From DATHZQ01 sp965216945 (GTDB lineage: Bacteria > Actinomycetota > Acidimicrobiia > Spongiisociales > UBA5794), in contig CBDCGU010000003.1 of assembly GCA_965216945.1 (NCBI GenBank), positions 992,001-1,056,000 of the forward strand: 64,000 nucleotides of DNA, in the 5' to 3' direction. Positions within the stretch are counted from its first letter, which is position 1. Each line of letters begins with the position of its first letter. Below the pieces are notes generated by a model that was not told the origin of the DNA, ran no database searches, and saw only the letters and a list, made by a program, of their open reading frames with translations. This document shows, piece by piece, positions 8,724 to 17,877 of this stretch. The translations under genes were made by a program, and so were the position numbers.

Positions 8724-8739
8724 TTGACCCTCGGGTCAA
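8724..8739. promoter_or_regulatory. Perfect palindrome upstream of the dioxygenase operon
   Basis: TTGACCCTCGGGTCAA: 7-bp arms around a 2-bp centre, lying 35 bp upstream of the chosen dioxygenase start. Length and symmetry suit a dimeric repressor, such as a TetR-family protein. Which protein binds is unknown. Confidence 0.6.
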
Positions 8740-8774
8740 TATTCTTCTCGAAGGTCAACCAACGGGAGGCCCTC

Positions 8775-10232
8775 GTGGGCGTGCGCAACGATGCGCTGAA
8801 CGTGGCACTCGACGCCGGAGAGAATCCATACCTGATGGGCGGTTACGCCCCGGTCGACACGGAGATCGCCGCCGACGATCTCGAGGTGATCGGTGAGATC
8901 CCGCCGGACCTCAACGGTCTGTACGTCCGCAACGGTCCCAATCCGAGGTACAAGACCGAGGGCCGCCACCACTGGTTCGACGGCGACGGGATGCTCCATG
9001 CGATCCATCTGCGTGACGGCACTGCGACCTATCGCAACCGCTGGATCCGCACCGACGGCTTCGCCGCAGACAACGACGCCGGCCGCGCCAACTGGCGGGG
9101 CGTCGCCGAGCCGCGCGACGGCAATCCCGACGACGGGTCTCGCCTGCGGCTCAAGGACACCGCCAACACCGACATCCTCTTCCACAACGGCAACCTCATC
9201 GCCATGTGGTACCTCGCCGGCGAGCCGTACCGCATCGACCCCGCCACACTCGAGACGCTGGGCAAGGAGGACTGGCAAGGCACCCGGCAATCGTGTGTGT
9301 CTGCCCACGCCAAGGTGGACCAGCACACCGGCGAGTTCCTGTTCTTCGACTACGGACCGCAGCCCCCCTACATGAGCTACGGCGTCGTCTCCCCCGACGG
9401 CATCGTCAAGCACTTCACACCGATCGAGCTGCCCGGCGCCCGGATGCCGCACGACATGGCCATCACCGAGAACTTCTCGATCCTGATGGACCTCCCGCTC
9501 GTCGTCGATCCCAACTCGGCGAAGCAGGGCCGCCACTCGCTCCTGTTCAAACAGGACACGCCCGCCCGGTTTGCGGTCGTTCCTCGCTACGGCACGAGCG
9601 CAGACGTGCAGTGGTTCGACGCCGAGCCCTGTTACATCTACCACTCGGTCAACGCCTGGGAAGAGGGGGACGAGATCGTGATGGATGTCTGCCGCTTCCG
9701 CCCGCCGGGACCCGCCCCCGTGCCGATCACCGGGCCTCTCGCCAGCATCCTCAACTATCTCCGGCTCGACGCACACCTCTATCGCTACCGGTTCAACCGG
9801 ACGACCGGTGCGACCGCCGAGGGACCGCTCGACGATCGCAATACGGAGTTCCCCATGATCGATGCCGGTCTGATCGGTCGGAAGAACCGCTACACCTACA
9901 ACGTGTCGATCAACAACGACTTCACGATGTACTTCGACGGCATCGTCAAGTACGACGTCGAGACCTGTGAGACAGAGCGCTACGAGTTCGGCCCGGGCCG
10001 CTACGGCTCCGAGGCACCGTTCGCACCACGCCCGTCGGCGAAGGCGGAGGATGACGGATACCTCACGACCTTCGTCTACGACGCTGCCGAGGATCGCTCC
10101 GAGTTGCAGATCCTCGATGCCGCAGACGTCGCAGCGGGACCCGTGGGTCGGGTGTTGCTTCCCCAGCGAGTACCCAACGGCTTCCATGCATGCTGGGTGC
10201 CCGAGGAACAGCTTGCGTCCGCATCCGCATAA
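8775..10232 (+). CDS. Carotenoid/stilbene cleavage dioxygenase (RPE65 family)
   Basis: A 485-residue enzyme. The four iron-binding histidines of the family are visible: H178 (SAHAKVD), H226 (MPHDMAI), H290 (YIYHSVNAWEE) and H471 (NGFHACW). The N-terminal signature N-G-L-Y-V-R-N-G-P-N-P and H-H-W-F-D-G-D-G-M-L-H are present. The GTG at 8775 is preferred over an upstream in-frame TTG at 8724 because it has a GGGAGG ribosome site at 8764-8769, and the TTG lies in the palindrome. The reaction would be oxidative cleavage of a conjugated double bond with O2; whether the substrate is a carotenoid, apocarotenoid or stilbene is open. It is followed 15 bp later by a thiolase, suggesting that the cleavage product is catabolised. 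Confidence 0.92.
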   Translation: MGVRNDALNVALDAGENPYLMGGYAPVDTEIAADDLEVIGEIPPDLNGLYVRNGPNPRYKTEGRHHWFDGDGMLHAIHLRDGTATYRNRWIRTDGFAADNDAGRANWRGVAEPRDGNPDDGSRLRLKDTANTDILFHNGNLIAMWYLAGEPYRIDPATLETLGKEDWQGTRQSCVSAHAKVDQHTGEFLFFDYGPQPPYMSYGVVSPDGIVKHFTPIELPGARMPHDMAITENFSILMDLPLVVDPNSAKQGRHSLLFKQDTPARFAVVPRYGTSADVQWFDAEPCYIYHSVNAWEEGDEIVMDVCRFRPPGPAPVPITGPLASILNYLRLDAHLYRYRFNRTTGATAEGPLDDRNTEFPMIDAGLIGRKNRYTYNVSINNDFTMYFDGIVKYDVETCETERYEFGPGRYGSEAPFAPRPSAKAEDDGYLTTFVYDAAEDRSELQILDAADVAAGPVGRVLLPQRVPNGFHACWVPEEQLASASA

Positions 10233-10247
10233 GGCAAGGATCGTCGG

Positions 10248-11477
10248 ATGACCGACGTCTTCATCCTCGGCGGGCATCAGACCGACTTCGCGGTCAATTG
10301 GGCGCGGCGTGGCGAGGGACTCTTCGAGATGCTGTGCGATGCAGTGGACGGAGCGATCGCCGCCGCCGACATCGACGCATCCGAGATCGAGGCCGCCCAC
10401 GTCGGCAACTTCGTGGGCGAGTTGTTCGCCGGTCAGGGCCACCTCGGCGGCATGTTCGCCTCGATTCGCCCGGAGTTCAGCGGCGTGCCCGCCGCCCGGC
10501 ATGAGGCGGCATGCGCATCCGGATCGATGGCGGTGCTGGCCGCAACCGCCGAGATCGAGGCCGGACGCTACGACCTGGCTTGCGTCGTGGGCGTCGAGCA
10601 GATGCGCAACGTCGGCGGCCAGGAGGCGGCGGAGCACCTCGGTGCAGCTTTGTGGGTCGGGGCAGAGGCCACCGACGCTCGATTCCCTTGGCCGCATCAG
10701 TTCTCGGACATCGCAGCCGAATACGCCAACCGCTATGGCATCGAACCAGAGCACCTGCTGGCCATCGCCCGCAAGAACTTCGCCAACGCCCGCAGCAACC
10801 CGCTGGCGCAGAGCCGCAGCTGGGTGTTCGAAGACGCCGCGTTCACGCTCGACGACGCGGCCAATCCGGTCATCGAGGGCCGCATCCGCAAACAGGACTG
10901 CGGGCGCATCACGGATGGCGCCGCCGCCGTGCTGCTGGCATCCCCCCGTTTCGCCCGGGAGTGGGCTGAGCGGCGTGGCACGTCGCTGGAAGGCGTGCCG
11001 CGGATCGAGGGATGGGGTCACCACACGGCGCCGATGCGGCTGGCCGACAAACTCGCCGCCAGCCGTTCCGCACCCTACGTCTTCCCCCACGTGCGCACCA
11101 CGATCACCGATGCATGGCGGAGGGCCGGTATCGGCGGCATCGACCAGATCGATGCCATCGAGACGCACGATTGCTTCACGATCACCGAGTACATGGCGAT
11201 CGACCACTTCGGCATCACGGAGCCCGGGGCGTCGTGGCAGGCCATCGAGGACGAAACGACGACGACGGGCGGCGCCACGCCGATGAACGCGTCCGGGGGG
11301 CTGATCGGCGCCGGGCACCCGGTGGGGGCCACGGGGGTCCGCATGCTGGTCGACGCCCACCGTCAGGTCACCGGAACGGCCGGCGACATGCAGGTTGCAG
11401 GAACGCAACGGGTGCAGACGCTCAACATCGGAGGTTCGGCGACGACGGTGGCCAGCTTCGTGGTCGGGTGCGGCTGA
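10248..11477 (+). CDS. Thiolase-family acetyl-CoA acetyltransferase (SCP-x-like)
   Basis: A 409-residue thiolase. Nucleophile Cys is C89 in H-E-A-A-C-A-S-G-S; the C-terminal H-D-C-F and N-A-S-G-G-L-I-G-A-G-H-P-V-G-A-T-G blocks are intact. The sequence resembles the SCP-x/acetyl-CoA acetyltransferase branch rather than FadA. It would cleave or form a beta-ketoacyl-CoA. It starts 15 bp after the dioxygenase stop, so it is very likely cotranscribed. Confidence 0.9.
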   Translation: MTDVFILGGHQTDFAVNWARRGEGLFEMLCDAVDGAIAAADIDASEIEAAHVGNFVGELFAGQGHLGGMFASIRPEFSGVPAARHEAACASGSMAVLAATAEIEAGRYDLACVVGVEQMRNVGGQEAAEHLGAALWVGAEATDARFPWPHQFSDIAAEYANRYGIEPEHLLAIARKNFANARSNPLAQSRSWVFEDAAFTLDDAANPVIEGRIRKQDCGRITDGAAAVLLASPRFAREWAERRGTSLEGVPRIEGWGHHTAPMRLADKLAASRSAPYVFPHVRTTITDAWRRAGIGGIDQIDAIETHDCFTITEYMAIDHFGITEPGASWQAIEDETTTTGGATPMNASGGLIGAGHPVGATGVRMLVDAHRQVTGTAGDMQVAGTQRVQTLNIGGSATTVASFVVGCG

Positions 11478-11561
11478 AGGGGACCGAGCCACAGCCGACC
11501 GAGCAACACACGAGCGCCCCGCCAGACGAGGGCCTCTGCGGACCGGTTAGCCTCGACCACC

Positions 11562-12746
11562 ATGCCCCTCGAAGTCCGTTCCGCACACATCGAAGATCGT
11601 GACGCCATCTGCGACATCGTCGCCGCGGCCCTTGAGCCCGAGGACGCCCTGGAGGCACGCATGGTGCTCGGAGACCCATCCTTCGACGCCGATCGCTGGC
11701 TCGTCGGCACCGTCGACGGCCGGGTCGCCTCGACGCTGGCGCTGCTCGACAACGAGCTACGGATCGGTGAAGCGAAGCTGCCGGCCGGCCAGATCGAGTT
11801 CGTCGCCACCGACGAATCGGCCAGAGGCCGGGGTCTCGTCCGCGCCCAGATGGAGGAAGCCCACCGGCGCAGCGACGCGGCGGGCCATGCCGCGGTGTTC
11901 ATCGTCGGTATCCCCAACTTCTACCGCCAGTTCGGCTACAGCTATGCGGTGCGCCAACCGGCCTACGTGACGGTCGATGACGACGCCCAGCTCGAACAGG
12001 GTGCGGGATGGGAAGCCCGACCTGCCACTGCCGGCGACATACCCGCCATCCTCGAGGCCCAAGCGACCGTACAGGCCGAGGCCTCCCTGGCGCTCTCCCA
12101 CACCGAGCAGATGTGGCGATGGTTCCTGGAGTCACCCAACTATCGAGTCATCGTTGCGGAGGCTCGCGGCCAGATCGGGGTCGCACGGATCTACGAGGAC
12201 GACGACACCGCATGGATGACCGATGTCGTCGCCCCGGCCCGCGGTGCCCTCGGCGCCCTCGTCGGTGTTGCCCGTCTCGTCGAGCCGGCCGTCACCATCG
12301 TGCAGCGACCCGCCGGCTTGTTGCGGGCGATGGTCGACGCGCTGGGCGAAGCAGAGGATGAGATGGGGTGGTTCTACGCCCACATCGGCGATCCGCTCCG
12401 GATGCTCGACGGCATTCGCCCCGAGCTGGCCGCCCGTATCGCCCGCTCCCACCTCGCCGGGTACTCGGGCCCGTTCACGCTGTCGATGTACCGCTCGTCG
12501 ATCAGCTGCGAATTCTCAGACGGGGTGCCGGGTGAGATGCGCCCAGGAGAGGCGATCCCCTACCCCGTCAGCGCCGGGGCGTCCGGCGTTCCTCCGGATC
12601 GTCTTCCCGATCTCCTGCTCGGCCCCCACGGCGCGGCATCCCTCGAGACGTTGCACGGGGATGTGCTCCTGGGCGACCAGCGGGAGCTGATGGAAGTACT
12701 CTTCCCGCCAATTGTCCCCGATATTCAGACGTGGGTGATTCCCTGA
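11562..12746 (+). CDS. Eis-like GNAT N-acetyltransferase
   Basis: A 394-residue protein. The first half has a GNAT fold (I-E-F-V-A-T-D-E-S-A-R-G-R-G-L-V-R-A-Q-M acetyl-CoA loop), followed by a second GNAT-like domain and a C-terminal sterol-carrier-like part. That is the three-part layout of Eis-family acetyltransferases at about their usual length of 400. Eis enzymes acetylate amines, including aminoglycosides and protein lysines; the target here is unknown. It ends in a TGATG overlap with the next gene. Confidence 0.82.
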   Translation: MPLEVRSAHIEDRDAICDIVAAALEPEDALEARMVLGDPSFDADRWLVGTVDGRVASTLALLDNELRIGEAKLPAGQIEFVATDESARGRGLVRAQMEEAHRRSDAAGHAAVFIVGIPNFYRQFGYSYAVRQPAYVTVDDDAQLEQGAGWEARPATAGDIPAILEAQATVQAEASLALSHTEQMWRWFLESPNYRVIVAEARGQIGVARIYEDDDTAWMTDVVAPARGALGALVGVARLVEPAVTIVQRPAGLLRAMVDALGEAEDEMGWFYAHIGDPLRMLDGIRPELAARIARSHLAGYSGPFTLSMYRSSISCEFSDGVPGEMRPGEAIPYPVSAGASGVPPDRLPDLLLGPHGAASLETLHGDVLLGDQRELMEVLFPPIVPDIQTWVIP

Positions 12747-13177
12747 TGGGGCGCACGATGAAGGACGCCGACATCCGCAGCTTCATGGCCAGCGGATCTC
12801 GTACGGGGAAGCTCGCCACGGTGCGGGAGGATGGTTCGCCCCATGTGGCGGCCATATGGTTCGATTTCGATGCCCACGGCGACGTGGTCTTCCTGACACA
12901 CGAGGATTCTGTCAAGGCGCGCAACATGCGGCACAACCCGGACGTCTCCCTTTTGGCGGACGACGAAACGATGCCGTTCTCGTGGGCCCGCATCGATGGC
13001 ACCGTCAGTTTCAGCGACGACCCGGGGGAGCTGGTCTTCTGGGCGACCGAGACCTGCCGCCGCTACGTCGGCGACGAGCTGGCAGAGACGTACGGGCGAC
13101 GCAACGGAGTGCCCGGCGAGTTGGTCGTCAGGATCCACCCCACATCCCTCCGCGGCCAGTGGGGCGTTGCGGAATGA
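12746..13177 (+). CDS. PPOX-class (F420-type) oxidoreductase-fold protein
   Basis: A 143-residue split-barrel protein: G-K-L-A-T-V-R-E-D-G-S-P-H-V-A-A-I-W-F-D-F-D, then V-F-L-T-H-E-D-S-V-K-A-R-N-M-R. This is the PNPOx-like fold that in actinomycetes often uses F420 or FMN. The ATG at 12746 is chosen over a GTG at 12731 because it overlaps the previous stop (TGATG). It overlaps the next thiolase gene by 4 bp. Substrate unknown. Confidence 0.85.
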   Translation: MGRTMKDADIRSFMASGSRTGKLATVREDGSPHVAAIWFDFDAHGDVVFLTHEDSVKARNMRHNPDVSLLADDETMPFSWARIDGTVSFSDDPGELVFWATETCRRYVGDELAETYGRRNGVPGELVVRIHPTSLRGQWGVAE

Positions 13178-14382
13178 CGGCAGCGGTCGTCGAGGCGATC
13201 CGAACGCCTCGCGGCAAGGCGAAGCCGACCGGCGGGCTCGCCGGCATCCCCCCGCTCGACCTGGTGACGCAGCTCCTGCACGAGCTGCAAGAACGCACCG
13301 GTCTCGATCCGGCCGACGTCGACGACGTCATCATCGGATGCGCCACCCAGGCGGGCGAGCAGGGCGGCAACATCGCCAAGACCGCGGCGCTGATGGCGGC
13401 ATGGCCCGCCAGCATCCCGGGGCTCACGATCAACCGTTTCTGCGCTTCGGGGCTCGATGCGGTCAACCTCGCCGCCGCCAAGGTCGCATCGGGCCAAGCC
13501 GACGTGGTGATCGCCGGCGGCGTCGAGTCGGTGTCGCGCGTGCCGATGTTCGCCGACGACGGGCCGCTGTACTCCGACCCTCGTGTCCGTGAGACGGCCG
13601 GCTTCGTGCACATGGGAGTCGCCGCCGACCTCGTGGCGTCCCTCGAAGGCTTCTCCCGCGACGAGCTCGACGCCTACGGGGTGGAATCGCACCGGCGCGC
13701 CGCCGCCGCGTGGGACGAGGGGCACTTCGATCGAGCGCTTGCCATACCGGTGGACGCCGGCGGTACGTCTCCACTGTCTACCGACGAGCACGTGCGGCGT
13801 AACGCATCTCTCGAGCAGGCGGCCGCCATGGAACCGGCCTTCGCCGCTCTCGGCGCATCCGGGCAGGATGCGCTGGCGCTGCGCCGGTACCCGGAGCTCA
13901 CCGAGGTTCGCCACGTTCACCACCGTGCCAACTCGCCGTCGCTGGCCGACGGGGCGGGCCTCGTTCTCGTGGCGAGCGAGACCGCTTGCATCCGGCTCGG
14001 GCTCCCCGTGCGAGCGCTGGTGCGCGCAGCGGCCACCCACAGCGTGGAGCCGGTCATCATGCTCACGGCGGGACAGGCCGCCGCACAGAAGGCGGTGGCG
14101 ATGGCCGGTCTCCACCTCGATGACATCGCACTGGTCGAGTTCGCCGAGGCGTTCGCCGCACTCTGCCTCAAGTTCCAGCGCGATCTCGGGATCGGACCGG
14201 ATCGCTTCAACGTGAACGGCGGCACGATCGCCATGGGTCATGCCTTCGGGGCCACCGGGGCGATCCTCGTCGCGACGCTGCTGGACGAGCTCGAGCGGCG
14301 GGGAGATCGTCTCGGTATCGTCGGCATCAGCGGTGCGGCCGGGCTCGGAGTCGCCACCGTGTTCGAGTCGACGGCGGCATGA
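13174..14382 (+). CDS. Acetyl-CoA acyltransferase (thiolase)
   Basis: A 402-residue thiolase of the FadA/AtoB type. Nucleophile C90 in N-R-F-C-A-S-G-L, then E-F-A-E-A-F-A, N-V-N-G-G-T-I-A-M-G-H and a terminal S-G-A-A-G-L-G. In the last motif the expected C-x-G catalytic Cys is replaced by S-G-A, so the acid/base cysteine is not obvious. It could still act in the degradative direction or be specialised. The ATG overlaps the PPOX stop by 4 bp, and its own stop overlaps the next gene. Confidence 0.88.
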   Translation: MTAAVVEAIRTPRGKAKPTGGLAGIPPLDLVTQLLHELQERTGLDPADVDDVIIGCATQAGEQGGNIAKTAALMAAWPASIPGLTINRFCASGLDAVNLAAAKVASGQADVVIAGGVESVSRVPMFADDGPLYSDPRVRETAGFVHMGVAADLVASLEGFSRDELDAYGVESHRRAAAAWDEGHFDRALAIPVDAGGTSPLSTDEHVRRNASLEQAAAMEPAFAALGASGQDALALRRYPELTEVRHVHHRANSPSLADGAGLVLVASETACIRLGLPVRALVRAAATHSVEPVIMLTAGQAAAQKAVAMAGLHLDDIALVEFAEAFAALCLKFQRDLGIGPDRFNVNGGTIAMGHAFGATGAILVATLLDELERRGDRLGIVGISGAAGLGVATVFESTAA

Positions 14383-15299
14383 TCGAGGTTGGCATCGGAC
14401 CGCCGCTCCAAGGCTGGCAGTCCCAGCCGGAACGCGTGACGTTCGCCGCCATGGCGTTCGACGCCGGCCTCGATCATCTCTTCGTCGCCGATCATGTCTC
14501 GTTCCGTGGCGGTCTGGGCATGGACGGTCTCGTCCAGGCGGCCTCGTTGCTGGCCCTTCACCCCGATCTCGGCGTGTACGTCGGGGTGTACCTCCTCGCC
14601 CTCCGCCATGCGGTGGTCGTGTCCCGGCAATTGGCCTCGATTGCCGAGATCGCCCCGGGCCGGTTGACGTTCGGGGTCGGCGTCGGCGGGGAGGACCGCC
14701 GCGAGTTCGCTGCTTGCGGAATCGATCCGGCAACGCGAGGACGCCGCACCGATGAGGCGCTGACGATCCTGCGCCGGCTCGCCACGGGTGCGGCCGTGAC
14801 CCACCACGGCGACTTCTTCGACCTCGAGGATGTCAAGATACTGCCGGTTCCCGACCCGGCGATCCCGATCGTCATCGGCGGGAGGTCCCTCGCCGCGTTG
14901 CGTCGCACTGCACACCACGGCGATGGGTGGCTCGCCGCATGGTGTGACGCCGAGACCTTCGCGGGCAATGCCGCCAGCATCCACCGGATGGCGGCCGAGC
15001 GAGGCCGCGTCGACGTCGACTGGCGCCACGGCTACCAGAATTGGGTGGGGGTCGACAAGAGCCGAAACGACGCGCTACGCCGTCTCGGCCCCGCCATGGA
15101 AGCTTTCTACGGGGTTCCCTTCTCCGCATTCGAACGGTACGCCCCGGCCGGCACGCCGGAGGACATCGCCGCACACCTCATCCCCTTCGCCGCCGCCGGC
15201 TGCTCGACGTTCAATCTCTTCCCTGTCGCCGCATCGGTGGAGGCCGGTGTCGAGGCGCTGAGCGAAGTGAAAGGTCTGATCGTGAAGGCCATCGGATGA
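14379..15299 (+). CDS. LLM-class F420-dependent oxidoreductase
   Basis: A 306-residue TIM-barrel protein of the luciferase-like monooxygenase family: H-L-F-V-A-D-H-V-S-F-R near the N terminus, G-R-L-T-F-G-V-G-V-G-G, and I-P-I-V-I-G-G-R-S-L-A-A-L-R-R-T. Actinomycete members of this type usually use F420; some use FMN. ATGA overlap with the upstream thiolase places it in the same operon. Substrate unknown. Confidence 0.87.
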   Translation: MIEVGIGPPLQGWQSQPERVTFAAMAFDAGLDHLFVADHVSFRGGLGMDGLVQAASLLALHPDLGVYVGVYLLALRHAVVVSRQLASIAEIAPGRLTFGVGVGGEDRREFAACGIDPATRGRRTDEALTILRRLATGAAVTHHGDFFDLEDVKILPVPDPAIPIVIGGRSLAALRRTAHHGDGWLAAWCDAETFAGNAASIHRMAAERGRVDVDWRHGYQNWVGVDKSRNDALRRLGPAMEAFYGVPFSAFERYAPAGTPEDIAAHLIPFAAAGCSTFNLFPVAASVEAGVEALSEVKGLIVKAIG

Positions 15300-15374
15300 T
15301 CGACGAGTTGGGCGATGCGAGGACCGTCGACATCACAAAGACGGGCGGTCCGTGCGATGCGCGATGATGGCGGC

Positions 15375-16577
15375 ATGCGAGATTGGGACATCGCCATCGT
15401 CGGAGGGGGCATCATCGGTCTGGCGACTGCGCTTGCGCTGACCGAGTCGCGACCCGACATCAGCGTCGTCGTGCTGGAGAAGGAGTCGGAACCGGCTACC
15501 CACCAGACGGGGCACAACAGCGGCGTGGTCCACGCCGGGCTCTACTACACGCCGGGGTCACTGAAGGCGAAACTGTGCGTCGCCGGCGGGCGCCGCCTCG
15601 TTGCCTTCTGTGACGAGCACGGCATTCCCGTGGGCCGCTGCGGCAAGGTGGTCGTGGCCACAGTGGATGCGCAGCTCGATGCCCTGGCCGAACTGGAGCG
15701 GCGAGCGACGGCCAATGGAGTGCCCACGGAGCGCCTCGATGCGGCAGGGATCGCGGTTCGCGAGCCGCAGGTCGTCGGTGTCGCCGGGCTATGGGTCCCG
15801 GAGACCTCCGTCGTCGACTTCGCCGCCGTGGCCGGCACCTACGCCAAGCTGGCAACCGATAGCGGCCGGTGTGCGATCCGCACCGACTTCGAGGTCGTGG
15901 ATGCGTCGCCAACACCCGGCGGGTGGCGTCTCGAGTCGCCGCGGGGATGGATCCAAACGCGGCTGGTCGTCAACTGCGCCGGTCTCCACGTCGACCGGAT
16001 CGCCCGAATGATGGGCCTCGACCCCGGCTTGCAGATCGTGCCTTTCCGTGGCGAGTACTACCAGATCGACCCGGAACGGGCGCATCTGGTCAACGGCCTC
16101 ATCTACCCGGTACCCGACCCTCGCTTCCCGTTCCTGGGTGTGCATTTCACTCGGGATGTATACGGGAAGGTGGAGGTGGGCCCCAACGCCGTGCTGGCCG
16201 CCGCCCGCGAGGGCTACCGGCGCGGCGACCTACGTTGGAAGGACCTCCTCGAGTCGCTGTCGTATCGCGGGCTGCTGGCGCTGGGGCGTTCCTACTGGCG
16301 AACAGGGGCAGCCGAGATGTGGCGGTCGGCCGTGAAGAGTGCGTTCGTGCGGGACGCCAACCGGCTCGTCCCCGCCCTCACCCCCGACGACCTCGGCGAT
16401 TACCGGTCCGGGATCCGGGCACAGGCGCTGCGACCCGACGGCTCGATGCTGCACGACTTTGCGATCGAGGAGGCGCCGGGGGCGGTACACGTGCTCAACG
16501 CCCCGTCTCCCGCGGCCACCGCGTCGTTGGCCATCGGCGAGCACATCGCCGGTGTCGCTGCCGGCCAGCTCGACTGA
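15375..16577 (+). CDS. lhgO: L-2-hydroxyglutarate oxidase-like FAD enzyme
   Basis: A 400-residue DAO-fold oxidase. The FAD dinucleotide loop A-I-V-G-G-G-I-I-G-L-A-T is at residues 6-17, followed by H-Q-T-G-H-N-S-G-V-V-H-A-G-L-Y-Y, a signature of LhgO/L2HGDH. LhgO oxidises L-2-hydroxyglutarate to 2-oxoglutarate. The ATG at 15375 (MRDWDIAIVGGG) is chosen so that the FAD loop is near the N terminus; the in-frame ATG at 15315 has no family support. It is the last gene of the plus-strand run, ending 1 bp from the convergent glycerate kinase stop. Confidence 0.88.
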   Translation: MRDWDIAIVGGGIIGLATALALTESRPDISVVVLEKESEPATHQTGHNSGVVHAGLYYTPGSLKAKLCVAGGRRLVAFCDEHGIPVGRCGKVVVATVDAQLDALAELERRATANGVPTERLDAAGIAVREPQVVGVAGLWVPETSVVDFAAVAGTYAKLATDSGRCAIRTDFEVVDASPTPGGWRLESPRGWIQTRLVVNCAGLHVDRIARMMGLDPGLQIVPFRGEYYQIDPERAHLVNGLIYPVPDPRFPFLGVHFTRDVYGKVEVGPNAVLAAAREGYRRGDLRWKDLLESLSYRGLLALGRSYWRTGAAEMWRSAVKSAFVRDANRLVPALTPDDLGDYRSGIRAQALRPDGSMLHDFAIEEAPGAVHVLNAPSPAATASLAIGEHIAGVAAGQLD

Positions 16578-16578
16578 C

Positions 16579-17781
16579 TCAGCGCCTCGCCACGATCCAC
16601 AGATCGCCCACGTTCGTGCCCGTGCGCCCGGTGACGATGCGGCCAGGTGCCCGATCGAAGAACCCCCCGGAATCATTGGCCGCGAGGTGTGCGGCCGGGT
16701 CGAGCCCAAGCGCTCGCCCGGCTCCTGCCGTATCACCATCCACGGCGGCGCCGGCGGCGGCCGTCATCCCGTCGATGCCATCCGTACCCGCCGCCAGGAA
16801 CGCCACATCCGGTGTCCCATCGAGGGCGAGGGCGGCCGCAAGCGCCGCCTCGTGGTTGCGGCCGCCGATCCCGCTCCCCCGCACCGTCACCGTCGTCTCG
16901 CCCGACCACACCTGGGCTCGCCCCGGCTCCGCCGCTGCCACGATCTCGCCGGCACGGACGGCGGCCTCACCCTGGAGCGGCTCGTCGACGACGTCGACCG
17001 ACCAGCCGGCCCGCCGCAGCTCGGCTCTGGCAGCCGCAGCCGCCATGTGGCGGGTGGCGGCGAGCACGAACGCATCCGCCGAGGCACGCGGTAGGGGGTC
17101 GCGCCGGGCGACGGCGCGCTGCACCGAGGCGGGGACCGCTTGATCGAGCTCGGCGATGACGGTGCGAGAGCGGGTGTCGTGATCGGCTGCCACGGTGGGC
17201 CCTGAGGCGATCAGGCCCGGATCGTCGCCGATGACGTCGGAGATGGCGATAGTCACGACGGACCGTCCTCCCGCGGCGGCCGCCAGCCCTCCACCCTTCA
17301 GTCGGGACAGCGCGATGCGAACGGCGTTGATGTCACCGATGGGTGCCCCCGAGCGCAGCAGCGCCATGGTCACGGCCTGCATGTCGTCGAGCGTCACCCC
17401 GGGCACGAGGGCTTCGGCGAGCGCCGAGCCCCCGCCGGACACGAGAACGACGACGGTCTCGCTCGGAGCGGCAGAGGCGGCCGAGCGCAGCAGCGTCTCG
17501 CCTGCATCGAGGCTGCGGGAGGACGGCATTGGATGGTCGCCGAGCAACAACCGCATCCCCCTGGGCACCGGCCCCGGTGCATCGGCGACGACGACGCCCC
17601 GCAGTCGCCCGCGGTGGGCGTCGGCGAAGCCGTGAGCCATTCCAACGGCGGCTTTTCCCAGCGCCAGCACGCACGCCGGGCAGTCGTCAAGACCGAGCTC
17701 CGGCACGACGGCGGCCGTCGCCGGACGTGCTTCCACGTCATCCACCCCGGCGAGAAACGCCGCCTGCAACACCTCACGCAT
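16579..17781 (-). CDS. Glycerate 2-kinase, MOFRL/GckA type
   Basis: A 400-residue protein with the N-terminal DUF4147 domain (A-L-G-K-A-A-V-G-M-A; L-V-S-G-G-G-S-A-L; L-S-R-L-K-G-G-G-L-A) and a C-terminal MOFRL domain (G-G-R-N-H-E-A-A-L-A-A-A; A-G-T-D-G-I-D-G). It phosphorylates glycerate with ATP. The ATG at 17781 is used, with a GTG two codons upstream at 17787 as an alternative. It is convergent with lhgO and divergent from a small secreted protein gene. Confidence 0.92.
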   Translation of the reverse strand: MREVLQAAFLAGVDDVEARPATAAVVPELGLDDCPACVLALGKAAVGMAHGFADAHRGRLRGVVVADAPGPVPRGMRLLLGDHPMPSSRSLDAGETLLRSAASAAPSETVVVLVSGGGSALAEALVPGVTLDDMQAVTMALLRSGAPIGDINAVRIALSRLKGGGLAAAAGGRSVVTIAISDVIGDDPGLIASGPTVAADHDTRSRTVIAELDQAVPASVQRAVARRDPLPRASADAFVLAATRHMAAAAARAELRRAGWSVDVVDEPLQGEAAVRAGEIVAAAEPGRAQVWSGETTVTVRGSGIGGRNHEAALAAALALDGTPDVAFLAAGTDGIDGMTAAAGAAVDGDTAGAGRALGLDPAAHLAANDSGGFFDRAPGRIVTGRTGTNVGDLWIVARR

Positions 17782-17877
17782 GGTCACGGGCGCAGTATCG
17801 CAAACCTCTTGCGCCGGCTTCACGGTCTCCTGACAACTGCCTCCCAAGGTGAGCGCGAGCGCAACGAAAGGAGAAAC

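Noticed and set aside
8736..11492. A 918-codon reverse frame across the dioxygenase and thiolase
   Set aside because: It is antisense to two genes with complete catalytic motifs; high-GC codon use leaves such frames open. It shows no family features.
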